From the NCBI GenBank assembly GCA_003712165.1, contig RHLH01000001.1:2639575-2703574 (forward strand): a DNA stretch of 64,000 nucleotides, in the 5' to 3' direction. The position numbers and the translations under genes are program-made. The notes below the pieces were generated by a model that ran no database searches, was not told the DNA's origin, and was given only the letters and a program-made list of their open reading frames with translations. How positions within the stretch are numbered: position 1 is the stretch's first letter; each line of letters begins with the position of its first letter. Shown here piece after piece: positions 60,661 to 64,000 of the stretch. Origin of the DNA: Phycisphaera sp. (GTDB taxonomy: Bacteria > Planctomycetota > Phycisphaerae > Phycisphaerales > UBA1924).

Positions 60661-62499
60661 TTACGAACTCCGGCCCGAGAGTCTTGTGAATGCGAGGATA
60701 CTCGCCCACAGGACACCGATCGCGAGCAGAGCGTGCGCAACAATGAGCGCTGTGGTGATTTGAATCATATAGCCCATCGTCACGCGGTCGTCGGCGAAGC
60801 TGAACGGCTTCGAGCGCTCGCGAACCTGCTGTTCGATGTCGCCGTCGATCACGCTCACGAGCATTAGGAGCGGGTGCGATCCAAAAACAAACCGTTCCAT
60901 CAAGTCTTCGAATTCAGACCGTTCCCAGTTGAACTCGAGCATGATGATGATCAGAATAGGTATCCCAAACCACATCGCCAGCAGCAGAATGATGTTGCAG
61001 ACACTCGACACAGAGCTCTTGGTAAACCGCAGACTCATCGCCAGCCCGGTCGCGAGGTAGAACAGAGGCGGGACACTGATCAGCGCGATGCTCATCGCTG
61101 TCGCGGGCCACGAGATGAACCCGCGGAACGACATCACGATGAAGTGCAGCGAGACGAGGCCCGCAAGCGGGGCGAGCCTGCGGACGACCGCGAAGTACTT
61201 GCCCAGCACGACGGCACGCCCCGAAACGGGTGAGGTCATCAGCGCGTCCCATGTCTCGGTCGCGCGCTCGCCGTTGATTGAGCTCGCGGTCATCACCGAA
61301 GCGCACAGCATGAGCAGAATCATGCCGACCAACCCGATCAGCATATGGATCGGCTGCTCGTCCATGTCTGTCTTGTAGTACGCAAACCCGAGCGAGAACA
61401 CGAGCACGAACGCGAGCACCGATCGTTCGAACCTGCCGTTGATCCAGCGCCGCGACACCTCGCGCCAGTAGACAGGTTGATCCGCGAGCCTGGCGAGTCT
61501 GACGCGGTGCTTCGTCCGCTTCTTTGTGTCTCGCGCGGGCTTGTTCTCAGGCACTGGTTTGGCCTTGACGGCTCCGCCCGAAGCCTCAAGCAGGAGCCTT
61601 CGCATGACAAGAGATGCAATCCACAGCGTGAACGCCGAGCACATGAGCATGTACACAACTGTGAGCACCCAGATCTTGTCAAAGGGTGTCCCGGCGAGCC
61701 AGGGGATACCGAGCTGCTGCGGGCCATCGGTCGCGAGTGCAGCCAGCGCGAATGGCGGGCAAGACGCGATGCCGTACGGGATGAGCGAGTTTATCTGCTC
61801 GATTGATATCCCAATCGACGGCAGCCCCAAGTAGCTCGACTGGCGCATCGCAAAGAAGATCAGGGGCGGTGCAGCGAACATGAGACCCAGCGTGAGCAGA
61901 GCGAACATAGCCGCAGGGGCGGAGCGATCGTGCCACATCGCGAAGAGAAGCCCGAGCGAGCCGGCGAATACGGCCGTTGAAAGCGTGACGAGCGTGTATG
62001 CGACGATCCACTCGATAGGCACACCGCCGAAGACACGGATCGCAAGCAGCAGCGGCGCGCTGACGAGCGTGAGCAGCAGGGCCTGATACATCCGCCCCAT
62101 GAGCTTGCCCAGCACAATGCGCGTCGAGGTCAGCGGCGTCGTCATGAGCGCGCCGAGTGTGCCCCTGAGCTTCTCTTCGCAGATCGATGGGCTGGTCATC
62201 GTGGGCGAAAGCAGCACAAGCGTAAAGAACTGGAACCATACGATGAACAGCACAATCGACTCGGCGAGTCGTGCCAAGCCCTGCGCGCGCGCAGTCGCGG
62301 AGTTGTAGTAGCCGTACGTCTCCATCGTTGAGGTGACCGCTGTGATCGCCACGAGCGAGAACGCAGCCGCGTAGCCGCCCCGGATGATGTACGTGGATCG
62401 GCGCCGTCCCGACGCACGAAGCTCGCGCTGGAGGATGGGGTTCCAGACAACCCCATAGAGCCACTGCAGCGGTGCCAGAGCCCGGCCGAGCGCGTTCAC
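60661..62499 (-). CDS. ABC-2 type transporter permease, long form
   Basis: The chain has 612 residues with about 12 helices in two halves of six, with motifs NPILQRELRASGRRRSTYIIRGG, RGTLGALMTTPLTSTRIVLGKLMGR, and WDALMTSPVSGRAVVLGKYFAV that recur in GldF/NatB type permeases: each half ends in a similar LMTTPLTSxRxVLGK box, implying internal duplication. Overlaps the ATPase gene by 4 bases (ATGA). With the ATPase it forms an export complex, perhaps of envelope components. The partner upstream at the window edge is unknown. It ends 6 bases before the nitroreductase stop. Confidence 0.88.
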   Translation of the reverse strand: MNALGRALAPLQWLYGVVWNPILQRELRASGRRRSTYIIRGGYAAAFSLVAITAVTSTMETYGYYNSATARAQGLARLAESIVLFIVWFQFFTLVLLSPTMTSPSICEEKLRGTLGALMTTPLTSTRIVLGKLMGRMYQALLLTLVSAPLLLAIRVFGGVPIEWIVAYTLVTLSTAVFAGSLGLLFAMWHDRSAPAAMFALLTLGLMFAAPPLIFFAMRQSSYLGLPSIGISIEQINSLIPYGIASCPPFALAALATDGPQQLGIPWLAGTPFDKIWVLTVVYMLMCSAFTLWIASLVMRRLLLEASGGAVKAKPVPENKPARDTKKRTKHRVRLARLADQPVYWREVSRRWINGRFERSVLAFVLVFSLGFAYYKTDMDEQPIHMLIGLVGMILLMLCASVMTASSINGERATETWDALMTSPVSGRAVVLGKYFAVVRRLAPLAGLVSLHFIVMSFRGFISWPATAMSIALISVPPLFYLATGLAMSLRFTKSSVSSVCNIILLLAMWFGIPILIIIMLEFNWERSEFEDLMERFVFGSHPLLMLVSVIDGDIEQQVRERSKPFSFADDRVTMGYMIQITTALIVAHALLAIGVLWASILAFTRLSGRSS

Positions 62500-63431
62500 T
62501 GGACCTGCCCCTTCGTGAGCGTCATGAACGCGTCTTCGAGCCTGGGCGTTTCGGGCGTGAACGAGGCGATGTGCACGCCCTTGGCGATGAGCATCTCGAT
62601 CAGGAAGTGATGGCTCTTCTGCCCCGGTGCGAACTCGACATCAATGGTCTCGCCCTCGACCTCAGCTCGGCTGATCCTCTTGTCCGCGACGAGCGAGTTT
62701 CGTACCTGCGAGAGCGAATCGCCCGCGTCCTCAAGCCTGATCTTGACCCGGTCGCCGACGCCCATCTTCGCGTACGCGTCCTCGATCGAACCCGAGTACA
62801 GCAGCTTCCCACGCTCGATGATGCCGATCGATGTCGACATCTGCCCAAGCTCCGAGAGGATGTGGCTTGAGACGATGAGCGATTTGCCCATGCGTGCAAG
62901 CTCGGTGAGCAGCTCGCGCATCTCGATCCGCGCGCGAGGGTCGAGCCCGCTCGCCGGCTCGTCGAGCAGCAGGACCTTCGGGTCATGCACAAGCACACGC
63001 GCAACGCCGAGGCGCTGCTTCATGCCGCGCGAGAGGCTGTCCACCATTGCTTTTTTCTTCTCGGTGAGATCGGTGAGTTCCAGAACACCCTCGATGGTGC
63101 CCTTGCGCGACTTGCGGGGGATCTTGAACGCCGCTGCGAAGAAGTGCAGGTACTCCTCAACCGTCAAGTCGTCGTACACACCGAGCACGTCGGGCATGTA
63201 CCCGAGAATGCGGCGGATACTGTCGCCCTCAACGGTGACATCCATGCCATCGACGAAGGCGCTGCCCGAATCTGGCTTGAGCAAGCACGCGAGCACCTTC
63301 ATAGTCGTGCTCTTGCCGGCGCCGTTCGGCCCGATGAACCCGTACACCTCGCCCGGCCCAACGGTCAGCGAGACGTCGTCCACGGCGACGAGGCTGCCGA
63401 ACTTCTTCGTGATGCCGCGCACTTCAATCAC
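62496..63431 (-). CDS. ABC transporter ATP-binding protein
   Basis: The 311-residue product from GTG 63431, with AAGGAGA 8 bases upstream, has Walker A IGPNGAGKST, LSRGMKQRLGVARVLVHDP (signature and Walker B LLLDEPASGLDPRAR), and a C-terminal ~80-residue domain (RVKIRLEDAGDSL ... FTPETPRLEDAFMTL) as in CcmA/NatA-type ATPases. It drives the ABC-2 permease that follows with a 4-base overlap. Its start overlaps the stop of the upstream gene, so all three form one unit. Confidence 0.94.
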   Translation of the reverse strand: MIEVRGITKKFGSLVAVDDVSLTVGPGEVYGFIGPNGAGKSTTMKVLACLLKPDSGSAFVDGMDVTVEGDSIRRILGYMPDVLGVYDDLTVEEYLHFFAAAFKIPRKSRKGTIEGVLELTDLTEKKKAMVDSLSRGMKQRLGVARVLVHDPKVLLLDEPASGLDPRARIEMRELLTELARMGKSLIVSSHILSELGQMSTSIGIIERGKLLYSGSIEDAYAKMGVGDRVKIRLEDAGDSLSQVRNSLVADKRISRAEVEGETIDVEFAPGQKSHHFLIEMLIAKGVHIASFTPETPRLEDAFMTLTKGQVQ

Positions 63432-64000
63432 GGGACGGATCTCCTTCGATCGGCACGAGAATCCTGTACATCGTGCTCTGGCTCGGCTCGACATCGTTCG
63501 CCTCGATGGGCACGTTGAGAAGCTGCCCGGCGACGAACAGCTCAACGAGCGCGTATCTGCGAGTCGCGAGCAGCCGTTCTATCGAGTGTGATCGCTCCGA
63601 AGGGCCCGGCAGTAGCTGCAACAGGCTCTGGCTCATCGTTTCGAGGCGCACGTTGCTGTACATGTTGTGCAGATAGCGTCGGTCGTCATCCCATGCCAAC
63701 GGATCGTCGTAGAGCCCAATCGGGTCTCGCGTCGCCGAGATTTCATTGAGTCTGAATCGCTGCGCACCCGCGGAGTTCAGGTCGCGCGCACGGATCGGGA
63801 GGAAGCGATCGCCGACGCGCAGCTGACCGGCGATGAGCCGCTCCGCGTTCAGCCCGTCGACCGACAGGCCCCACCCCTCATCGATCGGCTCGAGAGCGAC
63901 GTCCAGATCGATCACGATCGGTCCGCTGTCGAGGAAGACCTTCGTTGTCCATATGCCGGGCCTGATCGGCGCTGGTGCTGACGATCTCGTCGCGTCGAGA
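63424..64000 (-). CDS. Partial protein at the head of the ABC exporter cluster
   Basis: The frame is open to the window edge, so the start is missing. At least 191 residues are visible. It contains PGIWTTKVFLDSGP, a Gly/Asp/Leu-rich region (DEGWGLSVDGLNAERLIAGQLRVG), ARDLNSAGAQRFRLNEISATRDPIGLYDDPLAW and YALVELFVAGQLLNVPIE. No signal peptide can be judged. I do not recognise the family. The end overlaps the start of the ABC ATPase by 8 bases. Probably an accessory protein of the exporter. Confidence 0.6.
   Translation of the reverse strand, partial: LDATRSSAPAPIRPGIWTTKVFLDSGPIVIDLDVALEPIDEGWGLSVDGLNAERLIAGQLRVGDRFLPIRARDLNSAGAQRFRLNEISATRDPIGLYDDPLAWDDDRRYLHNMYSNVRLETMSQSLLQLLPGPSERSHSIERLLATRRYALVELFVAGQLLNVPIEANDVEPSQSTMYRILVPIEGDPSRD

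Overview
The window is bacterial chromosome, roughly 60-65% GC by eye, with short intergenic gaps and many 4-base start/stop overlaps. Several features point to a planctomycete, most likely of the Phycisphaerae type: a PEP-CTERM-like exported protein, a prepilin-like protein with the FTLIEL signature, FG-GAP/VCBS and CRTAC1-type exported proteins, a Tat-exported Gfo/Idh/MocA oxidoreductase, a membrane-anchored Ser/Thr kinase, an ECF sigma gene cluster, and a RodA/PBP2 pair with an enlarged PBP2. Genus and species cannot be fixed from the sequence alone. I found no CRISPR array, transposase, integrase, prophage or rRNA.

Region by region. 0-6 kb: end of a DUF3465 protein, then uvrB, a 55-residue membrane microprotein and uvrA. 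6-10 kb: small genes of mostly unknown role, including an orphan in AT-rich DNA, an exported double YCII protein, a HIT-like protein, a membrane protein and an FG-GAP protein. 10-13 kb: a membrane LytTR regulator, an unrecognised 408-residue protein and a PEP-CTERM-like beta-propeller protein, the last two in lower-GC DNA. 13-17.5 kb: a MacB-type permease, infC (read here as starting at an AUC codon) and a Ser/Thr kinase. 17.6-22 kb: an APC transporter fused to a Usp-like domain and a UvrD/PcrA helicase. 22-28 kb: ATP-grasp, membrane P-loop NTPase and phosphomannomutase on one strand, then a DinG-type helicase. 28-34 kb: an exported esterase and the overlapping set mrdA (PBP2), rodA, rsmG. 34-40 kb: folE2, a membrane protein, htpX, lemA, another membrane protein, truB and tRNA-Ser(GGA). 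40-46 kb: a CRTAC1-like protein, an oxidoreductase, a DCC thioredoxin-like protein facing an unknown membrane protein and an HTTM protein. 46-55 kb: alcohol dehydrogenase, photolyase, MsrB-MsrA fusion, prepilin-like protein, sugar dehydrogenase plus cytochrome c lipoprotein, RecQ, BioY and a methyltransferase. 55-60 kb: an exported protein, ECF sigma factor, small membrane protein and 939-residue exported protein that look co-regulated. 60-64 kb: a nitroreductase and an ABC-2 exporter whose upstream partner runs off the window.

Recurring themes are DNA repair (UvrA, UvrB, UvrD-type, DinG, RecQ, photolyase), envelope building and quality control (PBP2/RodA, HtpX/LemA, MsrBA, ABC exporters) and exported proteins of unknown role. 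The observations I consider most worth a second look are the ECF sigma cluster, the DCC/unknown/HTTM group, the membrane P-loop NTPase coupled to an ATP-grasp enzyme, the basic tails on both UvrA and UvrB, the microprotein between them, and the AUC start of infC.
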